Assembly: GCA_050290865.1 (NCBI GenBank)
Contig: JBNKIW010000010.1
Coordinates: forward strand, 1 to 64,000
Direction: 5' to 3'
Source: JARRLC01 sp050290865
Lineage (GTDB): Bacteria > Pseudomonadota > Alphaproteobacteria > Rhizobiales > Rhodomicrobiaceae
DNA: 64,000 bases
Part shown: one piece after another, positions 1 through 8,517 of the stretch
Position numbering within the stretch: position 1 is the stretch's first letter
Layout: each line of letters opens with the position of its first letter
Program-made: the position numbers and the translations under genes
The notes under the pieces: generated by a model
The model's database searches: none
What the model saw: the letters and a program-made list of their open reading frames with translations, nothing else
What the model was told of the DNA's origin: nothing

Positions 1-460
1 TCGCCTCGCCTTCGCCGACTGACGCCCTTGACCCCGTCTGCCCCTTCCGACTCTTTGCTGCCATGTCATATATGCCCCGCTGTTGCACTTCGGGGTTGAA
101 ACGGCGCCGGATTTGCGCCGCCAGTAACACCCGATCGTCCTATCCAGATGGGCTGATCGAGACACTCTTTGTTCCACGCTTTTTTAACAGCTTGATGAGA
201 TCAACCTTGCCGCCCCCGGCGTCGAGCCGGCGTGCACCGCTCCACTTGGCGCGCTCAACAATGTCTGCTCCTTCTTCAAGAACGGTAGCTATGCGGTCAG
301 GCTGCAGATAGGCGCGATCGCCTATCCGAATTTTTCCGGGAACCACTGCGGCCCGGTCAAAACGCGCACCCTCGCGCTCATCCGTCAATTCAAAAGCGGA
401 AAAGCGCTCCGAGGGCAAATCAAAGACGGCGTGCACGCGCCATACGCCACCGGCCTCCCT
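1..460 (-). pseudogene. IS4-type transposase remnant
   Basis: Reading the minus strand from about 460 down to 140 gives a stretch with IS4-type transposase character, including IRIGDRAYLQPDR, EEGADIVERAKWSGAR and VDLIKLLKKRG. The frame breaks near 140, and weak similarity may continue in another frame to the window edge. The N-terminal half, including the first catalytic Asp region, is absent: at about 455 the sequence switches to an integrase remnant on the other strand. It cannot encode an active transposase. No terminal inverted repeats were identified. It probably marks an insertion that decayed inside an older integrated element. The family call rests on recalled motifs, not an alignment. 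Confidence 0.7.
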
Positions 461-886
461 ATCCTCACGGTCAAGCCGCACAAGCGCGACATCCTCGTCA
501 GCGGCTTCCAGAAAGGCCGTTCAATCGTGCCGTTGAATGGCTTGCTTCGCGCGGCGCTCTCCGAGGCAAAGACCGGGGCACGAACGGAGTTTGTCATCGA
601 ATGGAACGGCCAGCAGGTTGGAAGCATAAAGACCGGCTTCAAGGCCGCCATCAAGCGCGCCGACCTCGAAGGACGCGGCATCCCGCCGCAGGTTCTCAGA
701 CTTGCTGCCGCGAGTTGGATCGCAAATGCCAACGTGCCGATGCGCATGATTCAGAAGCGCCTCGGACACAAGACCGAGAAGGTCACGGAGACAATTTATG
801 CCAACAAGACCTGTCAGGATTATCTGACCCAGGCCACGAACGTGATCGACATGAAGATGGGGAGGGAGGCAGGTGGTGGGCGGTGA
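431..886 (+). pseudogene. Tyrosine recombinase (phage/island integrase) C-terminal remnant
   Basis: The frame carries the C-terminal catalytic half of a tyrosine integrase. IVPLNGLLRAAL and TEFVIEWNGQQV resemble the middle of phage-type integrases, and RLGHKTEKVTETIYA matches the LGH...Y box with the nucleophile Tyr. The usual HxLRH box reads QVLRL, so two of the conserved active-site residues are replaced. The N-terminal half is missing upstream, where an IS4-type remnant lies on the opposite strand. The stop codon at 884-886 falls inside the 3' end of tRNA-Val, the normal geometry for an integrase beside its attachment site. Almost certainly non-functional. Confidence 0.75.
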
Positions 887-948
887 CGGTTTCGAACCGC
901 CGACCGCTCGGATGTAAGCCGAGTGCTCTACCGCTGAGCTAACCGCCC
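874..948 (-). tRNA. tRNA-Val (anticodon TAC)
   Basis: The minus strand folds as a complete 72-nt tRNA plus encoded CCA. The acceptor stem GGGCGGT pairs with ACCGCCC, the D arm is GCTC/GAGC, the anticodon stem CTCGG/CCGAG encloses loop CTTACAT (anticodon TAC, valine), and the T arm contains the GTTCGAAAC-type box. The CCA is at 874-876. The 3' end is overlapped by the convergent integrase remnant, which suggests this tRNA served as an integration site and was rebuilt by the element's end. Confidence 0.95.
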
Positions 949-1017
949 GTCCCCTAAAAACAGGGGCGCGAAGTTCAGTGAACCTCAACCACTAATGAAA
1001 AGCCTTGATAACCAATG

Positions 1018-1067
1018 CTAGAGCATTTTGGTGTAAACGCGATGCTCTAGCACTGAGCTAACCGCCC
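1018..1067 (-). repeat. Degenerate tRNA-Val 5' half fused to a palindrome
   Basis: Read on the minus strand from 1067, the sequence repeats the first 25 bases of the neighbouring tRNA-Val with only a few changes, through the acceptor, D arm and GAGCA. It then has an anticodon-loop-like TTTACAC at the equivalent position, but the anticodon stem (TCGCG/CAAAA) does not pair and no T arm follows. The segment 1018-1050 is also a perfect 9-bp inverted repeat, CTAGAGCAT...ATGCTCTAG, around a 15-nt loop. It is either a decayed tandem tRNA copy or a duplicated attachment-site fragment. It is not a functional tRNA. Confidence 0.6.
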
Positions 1068-1367
1068 GCAACCAGCGGCCGCCCGCCAGTTTGGACACAT
1101 GCCCGGCTTATACGTCAATTCGCAGGAAGTTTCCACGCTGATCTCGACCTGTGACGGAACACGCACAGCCTGCAGCCGGGTGGTCCGCACCCCCGCAGAG
1201 GAAGGGGACAGACTATTGAGCGACGATCCGGCGGATGTTACCAAAGCATCGGATGGATGTAACAGGATCCTGCCGGGCACAGGGGAGAAGTCGTTGTCTA
1301 CGGACTTGAGATGGCCGGCAACGACGCGCTCCGCCCCACCCAATCAGGAGGAGGAGTTGAATTGGGG
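1068..1367. other. Intergenic stretch before the DD-carboxypeptidase
   Basis: About 300 bases between the tRNA fragment and the carboxypeptidase start. No convincing gene is seen: the short frames here lack recognisable motifs and ribosome binding sites. It presumably carries the promoter for the gene at 1368, but I could not assign clear -35/-10 boxes. Confidence 0.4.
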
Positions 1368-2351
1368 ATGAAAGCGCTACACCGACTGGCCGCCCTGGCC
1401 TCGCTTCTCGTGTTGACATCGACCGCAGCTTTCGCGGGTCCGGCGCTCGTGATCGAGCCCAAATCGGGGCTGGTGCTTTACGCCGAAGATGCCGACGCCC
1501 CCTGGCACCCCGCCTCGCTCACCAAGCTGATGACCGCCTATCTCACCTTCGAGGCCATCCGGGAAGGCAAGCTTACCCTCGAAGACCACGTCGTGTGCTC
1601 CAAGCACGCCCTGGCGCAGCCGCCGAGCAAGATCGGGGTGGCGGTCGGCACCAAGATGTCGGTGGACCTGGCGCTGAAGGCGCTGATCGTGAAGTCGGCC
1701 AATGACGTCGCCGTCATGCTCGCGGAGAAGGTTGCGGGCACCGAGAAAGCGTTCGTCGCGCGCATGAACGCCACGGCCCGGCGGCTCGGCATGACGCAGA
1801 CGCATTTTTTCAACGCCAACGGCCTGCCGCACCCGCAGCAGGTCACGACGGCGCGTGATCTCGCCATCCTCGCCCGGGTCCTGCTGAAAGAATTCCCGCA
1901 GCACGCCTATCTCTACTCCACACCGGCGGTAAAATTCGGCAAGCACAGGCTGCGCTCCCACAACGGCCTTCTGAGGACGTTCGACGGCGCGGACGGCATG
2001 AAGACCGGATACATCTGCGCCTCGGGCTACAACGTCGTGGCCAGCGCCAGACGCGGCGACCGGAAGATTGTCGCGGTCGTCCTCGGAGAGCGGTCCGGAG
2101 CCGCGCGGTCCAGGCGCGCAGCATCGCTTCTTGAGCACGGCTTCGACACATATCTCTGGAAGACGATGTTTTCGACCACCTTAGACCAGATGGCGCTGGA
2201 CAAGGTCGCCGCCGCGGCGACACCTGCCAATTTGAAGGAGATCATCTGCAAACGCCGCCCGGTGAGAAGGAAGAAAAAGCGCCGCAGGCACGTGAAGAAG
2301 AAGGGGCCTGCGACCGCGAAGGCTACAAAGAAGGCGGCTGCGGCGCGATAG
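1368..2351 (+). CDS. Serine D-alanyl-D-alanine carboxypeptidase (peptidase S11, DacA/DacF-like)
   Basis: A 327-residue periplasmic penicillin-binding enzyme that trims the terminal D-Ala from peptidoglycan stem peptides. ATG 1368 is chosen because a strong GGAGGAGG-type site (1346-1356) precedes it and a signal peptide follows at once, ending in a TAAFA/GP-like site near residue 23. The S11 motifs are complete: S50-L-T-K53, S110-A-N112 and K212-T-G214. Unlike longer PBP5-type enzymes it lacks a clear second beta domain. It ends instead in an Arg/Lys-rich tail (about residues 289-327) that could contact the membrane or the wall polymer. A paralogue is encoded at 26059-27252. A hairpin follows the gene. 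Confidence 0.92.
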   Translation: MKALHRLAALASLLVLTSTAAFAGPALVIEPKSGLVLYAEDADAPWHPASLTKLMTAYLTFEAIREGKLTLEDHVVCSKHALAQPPSKIGVAVGTKMSVDLALKALIVKSANDVAVMLAEKVAGTEKAFVARMNATARRLGMTQTHFFNANGLPHPQQVTTARDLAILARVLLKEFPQHAYLYSTPAVKFGKHRLRSHNGLLRTFDGADGMKTGYICASGYNVVASARRGDRKIVAVVLGERSGAARSRRAASLLEHGFDTYLWKTMFSTTLDQMALDKVAAAATPANLKEIICKRRPVRRKKKRRRHVKKKGPATAKATKKAAAAR

Positions 2352-2434
2352 CCGCGCCCGCTCGCTCCGTGGCCGCGACGGGCCGGCGAAGCGGCACGCG
2401 AAACGTCGCCGCGATTTCGCGAATCGTTTAGTGT

Positions 2435-2468
2435 CCCCTCGGCCACGCATTGGCCGAGGGGTGTTTTC
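2435..2468 (+). promoter_or_regulatory. Hairpin covering the dciA ribosome binding site; terminator-like
   Basis: A perfect 11-bp stem, CCCCTCGGCCA (2435-2445) with TGGCCGAGGGG (2451-2461), has a 5-nt loop and is followed by TGTTTTC and then the ATG at 2469. It resembles an intrinsic terminator for the upstream carboxypeptidase. However, the only purine-rich candidate ribosome binding site for the next gene, GAGGGG at 2456-2461, is the 3' arm of the stem. The hairpin would therefore both terminate read-through and mask the start site in long transcripts. Confidence 0.6.
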
Positions 2469-3017
2469 ATGTCCAATTCGTTCTGGCCGAAGGCGCGAGC
2501 CGCCGCGGCACAGCGTGTTGGCCGCGCGAAGAGCGTCGGGGAACTGGTCCCCGCGCTGACGCGTCCGGCCTTCGAAAAATACGGTTTTCCCGCCGCCGCC
2601 ATTCTCACGAACTGGGAGGCGATCGCCGGGCGTGAGTTTGCCCGCTTCACCGCGCCGGAACGGCTGAAATGGCCGAAACAGGCGCCGGATGGTGATGCGC
2701 GGGCGCGCGGTGCGACGCTCATTCTCCGTGTGGCGGGGGCACGGGTGCTCGAAGTCGAATACGGCCGGGAAGCGCTGATCGAGCGTATCAACGCCGCATT
2801 CGGTTATCGCGCGGTGGAGGACGTCCGCATCATTCAAGCGCCGCTGCAAAGCCGCGCCATCATCGCGCCTCGCCGGTCCCGAAATGCTACGCCGGCTGCC
2901 GCTTCTTGCCCTCGCTTCGATGCCATCGCCGAGCCCCGGCTTCAGGCCGCCTTTGAGCGCATGGCCTCTGGCATCGCGGGCAGGTCTAAAAAAACGGCCA
3001 CGACGCCCGCATTTTGA
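2469..3017 (+). CDS. dciA: DUF721/DciA-family protein (replicative helicase loader-like)
   Basis: A 182-residue protein with the DUF721 pattern: KYGFPAAAILTNWEAIAG near residues 38-55, followed by a beta-rich section (TLILRVAGARVLEVEY) and a helical end of the KH-like fold. The family includes DciA, which replaces DnaC/DnaI as interactor of the DnaB helicase in many bacteria. Its place just upstream of dsbA-like genes and smc is the usual alphaproteobacterial arrangement. The tail after residue 125 is low in conservation and Ala/Arg-rich. The start ATG lies right after a hairpin that masks the ribosome binding site. Family assignment is firm; the helicase-loading role is inferred. Confidence 0.8.
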   Translation: MSNSFWPKARAAAAQRVGRAKSVGELVPALTRPAFEKYGFPAAAILTNWEAIAGREFARFTAPERLKWPKQAPDGDARARGATLILRVAGARVLEVEYGREALIERINAAFGYRAVEDVRIIQAPLQSRAIIAPRRSRNATPAAASCPRFDAIAEPRLQAAFERMASGIAGRSKKTATTPAF

Positions 3018-3149
3018 CCTTGTTTCACGGCGATGTCATATCACCAATGCTCGACAGCGCCCCCGTCTCGTCCTATTTCTCGCACACAGATTTCAGCCAA
3101 AGCGGCGGCCTCTTGCGGTTCGCCGGTTCATGTTCGAGGAGAGAGCAAC

Positions 3150-3833
3150 GTGGCAAAGGACTTGTCATTGGGAAAGAAGTTCAACCTCCGCCGGGCGCTC
3201 CTCGGCGTCTGTGCCGGAATGGCCGCGTTGGTGCTGCTCGCCGTACCGCCTCTGGGAGTCCAGGCCTTCGCTGCGTCCGAGAAACTTGAAGTGGACGTGG
3301 CCGAACTCATGAAGCAGGGCGACCTGCCGGACAATGTGCTGGGCAAGGCGGACGCCCCGAATACCATCGTCGAATACTCCTCAATGACGTGCCCCCACTG
3401 CGCCACCTTCCACAAAGCCGTGCTTCCCCAGCTGAAAGCGAAATACATCGACACCGGCAAGGCCAACTACATCCTGCGCGAATTCCCGCTCGACAATCTG
3501 GCGGCAGCGGCGTTCATGCTGGCGCGCTGCGTGGACAAGGCGAAGTATTACGACTTCGTCGAGCTGCTATACGGCCATCAGGACGACTGGGCCTTCAGCA
3601 AGAACCCGCTGCCGGAACTGCAGAAATTCGCCCGCCAGGTGGGCTTCACCGAGGATCGCTTCAACAAGTGCATCACCGATGAGAAGCTCCTGAAATACAT
3701 CGAATGGGTACGCGAGCGCGGCAATAAGAAATTCGGCATTCGTGCCACGCCGACCTTTTTCGTCAATGGCAAGAAGGTCAAGGGCGCCAGCACGGTCGAG
3801 GCCTTCGACGCGGCGCTTGAGACCAAGAAATAG
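3150..3833 (+). CDS. DsbA-family thiol-disulfide oxidoreductase (CPHC active site)
   Basis: A 227-residue exported thioredoxin-fold protein. GTG 3150 follows GAGGAGAG with good spacing and places a positively charged N-terminus and a hydrophobic signal segment (residues 14-42) at the front; upstream in-frame starts would bury it. The active site CPHC is at residues 81-84 with a long helical insertion, and the cis-Pro loop reads RATPTFFVNG. The protein probably oxidises or isomerises disulfides in the periplasm. It sits between dciA and a second, related gene, and the block leads into smc. The sequence resembles the DsbA/DsbG group with N-terminal anchors seen across Hyphomicrobiales. Confidence 0.88.
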   Translation: MAKDLSLGKKFNLRRALLGVCAGMAALVLLAVPPLGVQAFAASEKLEVDVAELMKQGDLPDNVLGKADAPNTIVEYSSMTCPHCATFHKAVLPQLKAKYIDTGKANYILREFPLDNLAAAAFMLARCVDKAKYYDFVELLYGHQDDWAFSKNPLPELQKFARQVGFTEDRFNKCITDEKLLKYIEWVRERGNKKFGIRATPTFFVNGKKVKGASTVEAFDAALETKK

Positions 3834-3944
3834 AGAGCGGCGGCTCCACACTTCTTGTCATCCGGGCCGATCCTGGTATTCGGCTGGTGCATGGATTATG
3901 ACAAGCGCGTGCGGGGCCAGGCAGGGATTGGGGGGAATTCGACC

Positions 3945-4637
3945 GTGGCAGAACAGGACATCAGCCGGCGCACGCTGCGGGGCGTACTAGCCGTAATTTC
4001 GGCAGCGCTCCTTGCAGGCTGCAGCGCCGGTGTGGGCGAGGCACTCGATGTTCCCGCCGGGGGTGCGGTTGCCGCCGAAACCAGGCCTGACCGCCTCGCG
4101 GAGGCCGGGCCGCTCGGCGAACGCACCCTCGGCCGCGCGGGGGCGCCGGTGACCGTCATCGAATATGGCTCCCTCGGCTGCCCGATCTGCCGTGTTTTCC
4201 ATAAAGCGGCACTCCCGCGCTTCAAGCGGGAATACATCGACACCGGCAAGGTGTTTTTCATCTACCGCGAATTCCCCATCGGCAAGTCGCCCGCAGCAGC
4301 GGCGGCGGCGGCGCGCTGCGTGCCGAAGAAAGACTTTTTCCGTATCAATGACAAATTCATGAACCTGACCGGCCGATGGAACCGCCGCGATGTCACCCCG
4401 GATGCCATCTACAAGGTTGTGCAAGACACCGGTTTGAGCCGCGCAGCATTTGACACATGCCTCACGAATCAAAAGATTAGAGATGGGATAACGTGGGTGA
4501 AGCACCGGGGGCGGGAACTTGGAGTTCAGGGCACTCCGACCTTCTTCATCAATGGCGAAAAAGTGCGCGGCATCATGAGCTTCAAAGAGATGCAAAGGCT
4601 GATCGAGCAGCATCTCCGCGCACTGAAGCCGGCGTAG
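3945..4637 (+). CDS. DsbA-like thioredoxin-fold lipoprotein (CPIC active site)
   Basis: A 230-residue paralogue of the preceding protein; both share the EYIDTGK/KYIDTGK and REFP segments and a TPTFF-NG cis-Pro loop. With GTG 3945 (after GGGGGAA) the N-terminus is SRRTLRGVLAVISAALLAGC, which combines a twin-arginine-like motif with a lipobox whose Cys is residue 26, so it is probably a lipoprotein. The redox motif is CPIC (79-82) instead of CPHC, a change expected to lower oxidising strength. An ATG at 3891 is a possible longer start but would push the export signal inward. Duplication of the upstream gene followed by divergence is likely. Confidence 0.82.
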   Translation: MAEQDISRRTLRGVLAVISAALLAGCSAGVGEALDVPAGGAVAAETRPDRLAEAGPLGERTLGRAGAPVTVIEYGSLGCPICRVFHKAALPRFKREYIDTGKVFFIYREFPIGKSPAAAAAAARCVPKKDFFRINDKFMNLTGRWNRRDVTPDAIYKVVQDTGLSRAAFDTCLTNQKIRDGITWVKHRGRELGVQGTPTFFINGEKVRGIMSFKEMQRLIEQHLRALKPA

Positions 4638-4790
4638 GCCCGGTCATTTCCGGGCAGCGCGCCCTCGTTCAACTGTCAGTTGCGTTAACGCTGGTGTCCC
4701 GCGAGGGGTGACAGAAAAGGCCGGCGCTGTGTTTCCGTTTGCGGAAGAAACCCTGCTGCGCGCGGGGCCGCGAACCATGAGGGATTGCCA

Positions 4791-7700
4791 GTGCAGATCA
4801 CGCGCCTTCGCCTTCTGGGCTTCAAGTCCTTTGTCGATCCGGCCGAGCTTCTCGTCGAGCCCGGCCTGACGGGTGTCGTCGGCCCGAATGGCTGCGGCAA
4901 ATCCAATCTGCTCGAAGCGCTGCGCTGGGTCATGGGCGAAACGTCCTACAAGAACATGCGCGGCGGCGCCATGGACGACGTCATCTTCGCCGGAACCGAC
5001 AGCCGTCCAGAGCGCAACATGGCTGAAGTCATGATCAGCCTTGACAACAGCGCCCGCCGCGCGCCCGCCGAGTTCAACGACACCGACGTCCTGGAAATCT
5101 CGCGACGCATCCAGCGCGAGGCGGGGTCCACCTACAAGGTCAACGGCAAGGACGCCCGCGCCCGCGACATTCAGCTTCTGTTCGCCGACGCGGCCACGGG
5201 GGCCCGCAGTCAGGCACTCGTGCAGCAGGGCCAGATCGGCCAGATCGTCAGCGCCAAGCCGCAGGACCGCCGCCGTATTCTGGAGGATGCGGCCGGCATC
5301 GCCGGTCTGCACGGCCGCCGTCACGAGGCGGAACTCCGGCTGAAGGCCGCCGAAGCCAATCTCGAACGCCTGCGCGACGTGCTCGGCCACCTCGGTTCGC
5401 AACTGCAGAATTTGCGGCGGCAGGCGCGTCAGGCGCAGCGCTACAAGGAAATCTCCATCGAGTTACGGCAATGCGAAGCGGTGCAGCACCACCTCCTGTG
5501 GACCGCCGCGTCCGAGCACGTCAAGGCCGAGGAGGGCGCCCTTCTGGAGGTCACGCATCTCGTCGGCCAACTGACCCAGGCCGAGGCCGCCGCGACGCGC
5601 GTTCAGACGGAGATCGCCGCGAAGATCCAGCCTTTACGCGAAGCGGAGGCCACGCGCGCCGCCGTGCTGCACCGGCTCGGCGTGGAGCGCGAGACGCTCG
5701 ATCACGAGGAGGCCCGCGCCAGGGAGCGCCAGACCGAATTGCAGACGCGGCTGATGCAGTTGCAGACCGACATCGAGCGCGAAACCGATGCCATCGGCGA
5801 GGCGAAGGAGCTTCTGACTAAACTCGCCGATGAGGAGGCGGAGCTTCGCGGCAGCAGCGATGACGACGCGGGAGCCCGCGAGGTGCTGGCCGAAGCCGTG
5901 GCCGAGGCTGGGGACGACCTCGCCACCGCGGATGAGGCGTTTCAGGCCGCCACCGCCGAGGCCGCGGAGGCCCGCACACGGCGGCAGCAGTGTCTTGCCC
6001 GCGTTCACGAATGCGGGGAGCGTGTGACGCGCCTTGCCGCGCAAGCCACGGAACTTGAGCGGCAGATGGCGGCGCTGGCCGTGTCCGACGAGACGGTCGC
6101 CGAGATCGAGGCGCTGAACGAGCGCGCTTTCGAACTCGCCGCACAGCTCGAAGACGCCGAGCAGCAGACGCTGGACGCCGAGGAAGCTCTGCCCGAAGCC
6201 CGCGCACGCGAAAAGGAGGCCCGCGATACGGCCGCGCAGGCCAAGCTCAAGGCCCGCCAACTAGAGACCGAGGCGGCGACGCTGGTCAAGCTCCTGAAGC
6301 CCGCCGAGGCTGCGAAGTGGAAGCCGGTGATCGACGCGATCAAGGTCGCGCCGGGCTACGAGGTCGCCCTCGGCGCCGCGCTTGCCGACGATCTCGACGC
6401 CGGCCTGGATGAGAGCGCCCCGGTACGCTGGAAGCGTATGTCCGGCGAGGGTGACCCCGCACTGCCCGCTGGTGCCGAGCCTTTGAGCAGCCATGTGACG
6501 GGCGCGGATGAGCTTTCCCGGCGCCTTGCCCAGATCGGTGTCGTCGATCGCGCACAAGGGCTCGTGTTGCAGGGCGCGCTCAAGCCGGGTCAGCGGCTGG
6601 TCTCGCGCGAAGGCGATTTGTGGCGCTGGGATGGCCTGATAGCCGCCGGAGACGCGCCGTCCGCAGCCGCGAAACGCCTTGCCGAGCGCAACCGGCTCGA
6701 CGAATTGGAAGAACAGGTCGCCGCGGTCCGCCAGGAGGCCGAGGCCGCCGAAGCCGCGCAGACCGTCGCCGGCGAGGTTGTCACGAAGGCGCAGGCCACC
6801 GAAAAGCACCTTCGCGACCAGGCCCGCCGTCTCCAGGCCGAACTCGCCGCCGCGCGGGAGCAACTGGCCAAGGCCGAGCGCACCATGCAGGATCAGCGGA
6901 CGAAGGCCGCCGCATCTTCGGAGGCCGTGCGCCGTGTCGCCGAGGCCCGGGACGAAGCCACCCGCGATCACGCCGAAGCCGAGCGCACGCTGCAGGAACT
7001 GCCCCCCGCCGCCGAGCTCGAAGCGCGCCTGAGCGCGTGTCAGGCCGACGCCGGGACTAAGCGTGACCGCTTCACCGCCGTCAAATCGCAGGCCGACAGC
7101 CTGGACCGCGAGGCGCACGCGCGGTCGAGCCGCCTGGAGGCCATCACCGCCGAGCGCCAGCGCTGGGCGAATCGCGACGGCAGTGCCGGACGCCAGATCG
7201 CCGCCCTGAGCGAGCGGATGAACGAAGTGCGCGAGGAACTGGCGGCACTGGCTGAATTGCCCGTCGAGATCGAGGCGCGCCGCCAGAAACTCCTGAATGC
7301 CCTGAGCGAAGCCGAGGCTGGACGCCGCGAGGCCGCCGAAGCTCTTGCCGAAGCCGAGAATACGGTTCGCGATCAGGACCGGGCGCTCCGCGAAGCGCAG
7401 AGCCAGTTGGGGCGGACCCGCGAGGAACGCGCGCGCATCGAGGCGCGACTCGAGTCGGCCCGCGAGAAGCGCCGCGATCAGGCGCAGGCGATCCGCGATA
7501 CGCTGGAATGTTCGGCCGAGGAATGCCTCGCTATCGCCGGTCTCGCGCCGGGCAAGCCTCTTCCCTCGCTCGCGGCGGTGGAGCAGAGCATCGTCAAGCT
7601 GAAGGCCGACCGCGAACGGCTCGGCGGCGTCAATCTGCGCGCCGAGGAAGAGGCGCAGACCATGGGCGCCGAGTTCGATTCCATGGAGCAGGAGCGCGCC

Positions 7701-8246
7701 GATCTCGAAGAGGCGATCGCCAAATTGCGCACGGGGATCGCCAATCTCAACAAGGAGGGCCGCAAGCGCCTGACGGAGGCCTTCGACACCGTGAACGGAC
7801 ATTTCCAAAGGCTGTTCAAGGTATTGTTCGGGGGCGGCGAGGCGGAGCTGCAACTCATCGAGTCCGACGATCCGCTGGAGTCGGGGCTGGAGATCCTGGC
7901 GCGCCCGCCGGGCAAGAAGCCGCAGGTTCTGACGCTTCTGTCCGGTGGCGAAAAGGCATTGACGGCGCTGGCGCTGATTTTCGCCGTGTTCTTGACGAAT
8001 CCTTCACCGATTTGCGTGCTCGACGAGGTCGATGCGCCGCTGGACGACTCCAATGTGCACCGCTTCTGTGCCATGCTGGAGGACATCGGCCGCAACACGG
8101 ACACCCGCTTCCTGGTCATCACGCACAACCCGATCACGATGGCGGCGATGCACCGGCTTTTCGGCGTGACCCAGCAGGAGAAGGGGATCAGCCAGCTCGT
8201 GTCCGTCGATCTGCAGACCGCGGAGAGATTCCGCGAGGTGGGATGA
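4791..8246 (+). CDS. smc: Chromosome segregation protein SMC
   Basis: A 1151-residue SMC ATPase that organises and segregates the chromosome with ScpA/ScpB. Walker A GPNGCGKS is at residues 31-38, long coiled coils rich in Glu/Ala/Arg flank a hinge at about 505-625, and the C-terminal head has LSGGEKALTALA (about residue 1050) and Walker B ICVLDEVDAPLDD. GTG 4791 was preferred to TTG 4785 because GAGGG at 4779-4783 is correctly spaced for it. The length is normal for the family. It follows the dsbA-like genes by about 150 bases; scpA and scpB are not in the window. Confidence 0.97.
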   Translation: MQITRLRLLGFKSFVDPAELLVEPGLTGVVGPNGCGKSNLLEALRWVMGETSYKNMRGGAMDDVIFAGTDSRPERNMAEVMISLDNSARRAPAEFNDTDVLEISRRIQREAGSTYKVNGKDARARDIQLLFADAATGARSQALVQQGQIGQIVSAKPQDRRRILEDAAGIAGLHGRRHEAELRLKAAEANLERLRDVLGHLGSQLQNLRRQARQAQRYKEISIELRQCEAVQHHLLWTAASEHVKAEEGALLEVTHLVGQLTQAEAAATRVQTEIAAKIQPLREAEATRAAVLHRLGVERETLDHEEARARERQTELQTRLMQLQTDIERETDAIGEAKELLTKLADEEAELRGSSDDDAGAREVLAEAVAEAGDDLATADEAFQAATAEAAEARTRRQQCLARVHECGERVTRLAAQATELERQMAALAVSDETVAEIEALNERAFELAAQLEDAEQQTLDAEEALPEARAREKEARDTAAQAKLKARQLETEAATLVKLLKPAEAAKWKPVIDAIKVAPGYEVALGAALADDLDAGLDESAPVRWKRMSGEGDPALPAGAEPLSSHVTGADELSRRLAQIGVVDRAQGLVLQGALKPGQRLVSREGDLWRWDGLIAAGDAPSAAAKRLAERNRLDELEEQVAAVRQEAEAAEAAQTVAGEVVTKAQATEKHLRDQARRLQAELAAAREQLAKAERTMQDQRTKAAASSEAVRRVAEARDEATRDHAEAERTLQELPPAAELEARLSACQADAGTKRDRFTAVKSQADSLDREAHARSSRLEAITAERQRWANRDGSAGRQIAALSERMNEVREELAALAELPVEIEARRQKLLNALSEAEAGRREAAEALAEAENTVRDQDRALREAQSQLGRTREERARIEARLESAREKRRDQAQAIRDTLECSAEECLAIAGLAPGKPLPSLAAVEQSIVKLKADRERLGGVNLRAEEEAQTMGAEFDSMEQERADLEEAIAKLRTGIANLNKEGRKRLTEAFDTVNGHFQRLFKVLFGGGEAELQLIESDDPLESGLEILARPPGKKPQVLTLLSGGEKALTALALIFAVFLTNPSPICVLDEVDAPLDDSNVHRFCAMLEDIGRNTDTRFLVITHNPITMAAMHRLFGVTQQEKGISQLVSVDLQTAERFREVG

Positions 8247-8322
8247 GGGGGATGCCCTCGGGCTGCGCCAGCGCGACTGTAAGGGTTTCGGAAGCTTGGC
8301 TGTCCGCGCATATCGCTCGGCC

Positions 8323-8402
8323 TGCTAGTACGCCTCGCGGGAAGTCCTGCCCCACTTACCGCGAGCGCTCACAGGACTTCCTGCGGGTCAAGCGTACTAG
8401 CA
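8323..8402. repeat. Large imperfect inverted repeat, intergenic
   Basis: TGCTAGTACGC at 8323-8333 is the reverse complement of GCGTACTAGCA at 8392-8402, and nearer the centre GGAAGTCCTG pairs with CAGGACTTCC. The arms are interrupted by a few unpaired bases and enclose about 22 bases. The whole can form a long cruciform or RNA hairpin between smc and the carbonic anhydrase-like gene. No T tract follows, so a simple intrinsic terminator is unlikely. It looks like a dispersed intergenic repeat unit. Confidence 0.7.
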
Positions 8403-8517
8403 ACCTATTGATTCTAGTGCAGCTTTATCCGAAGCAAGTTCGCATGAGCGCGAGCGGCGAATGGGGGGCGAACTTGGCTCGCGGGCTGTATTGGGCCTTA
8501 TGAAACAGGGACGGAAT

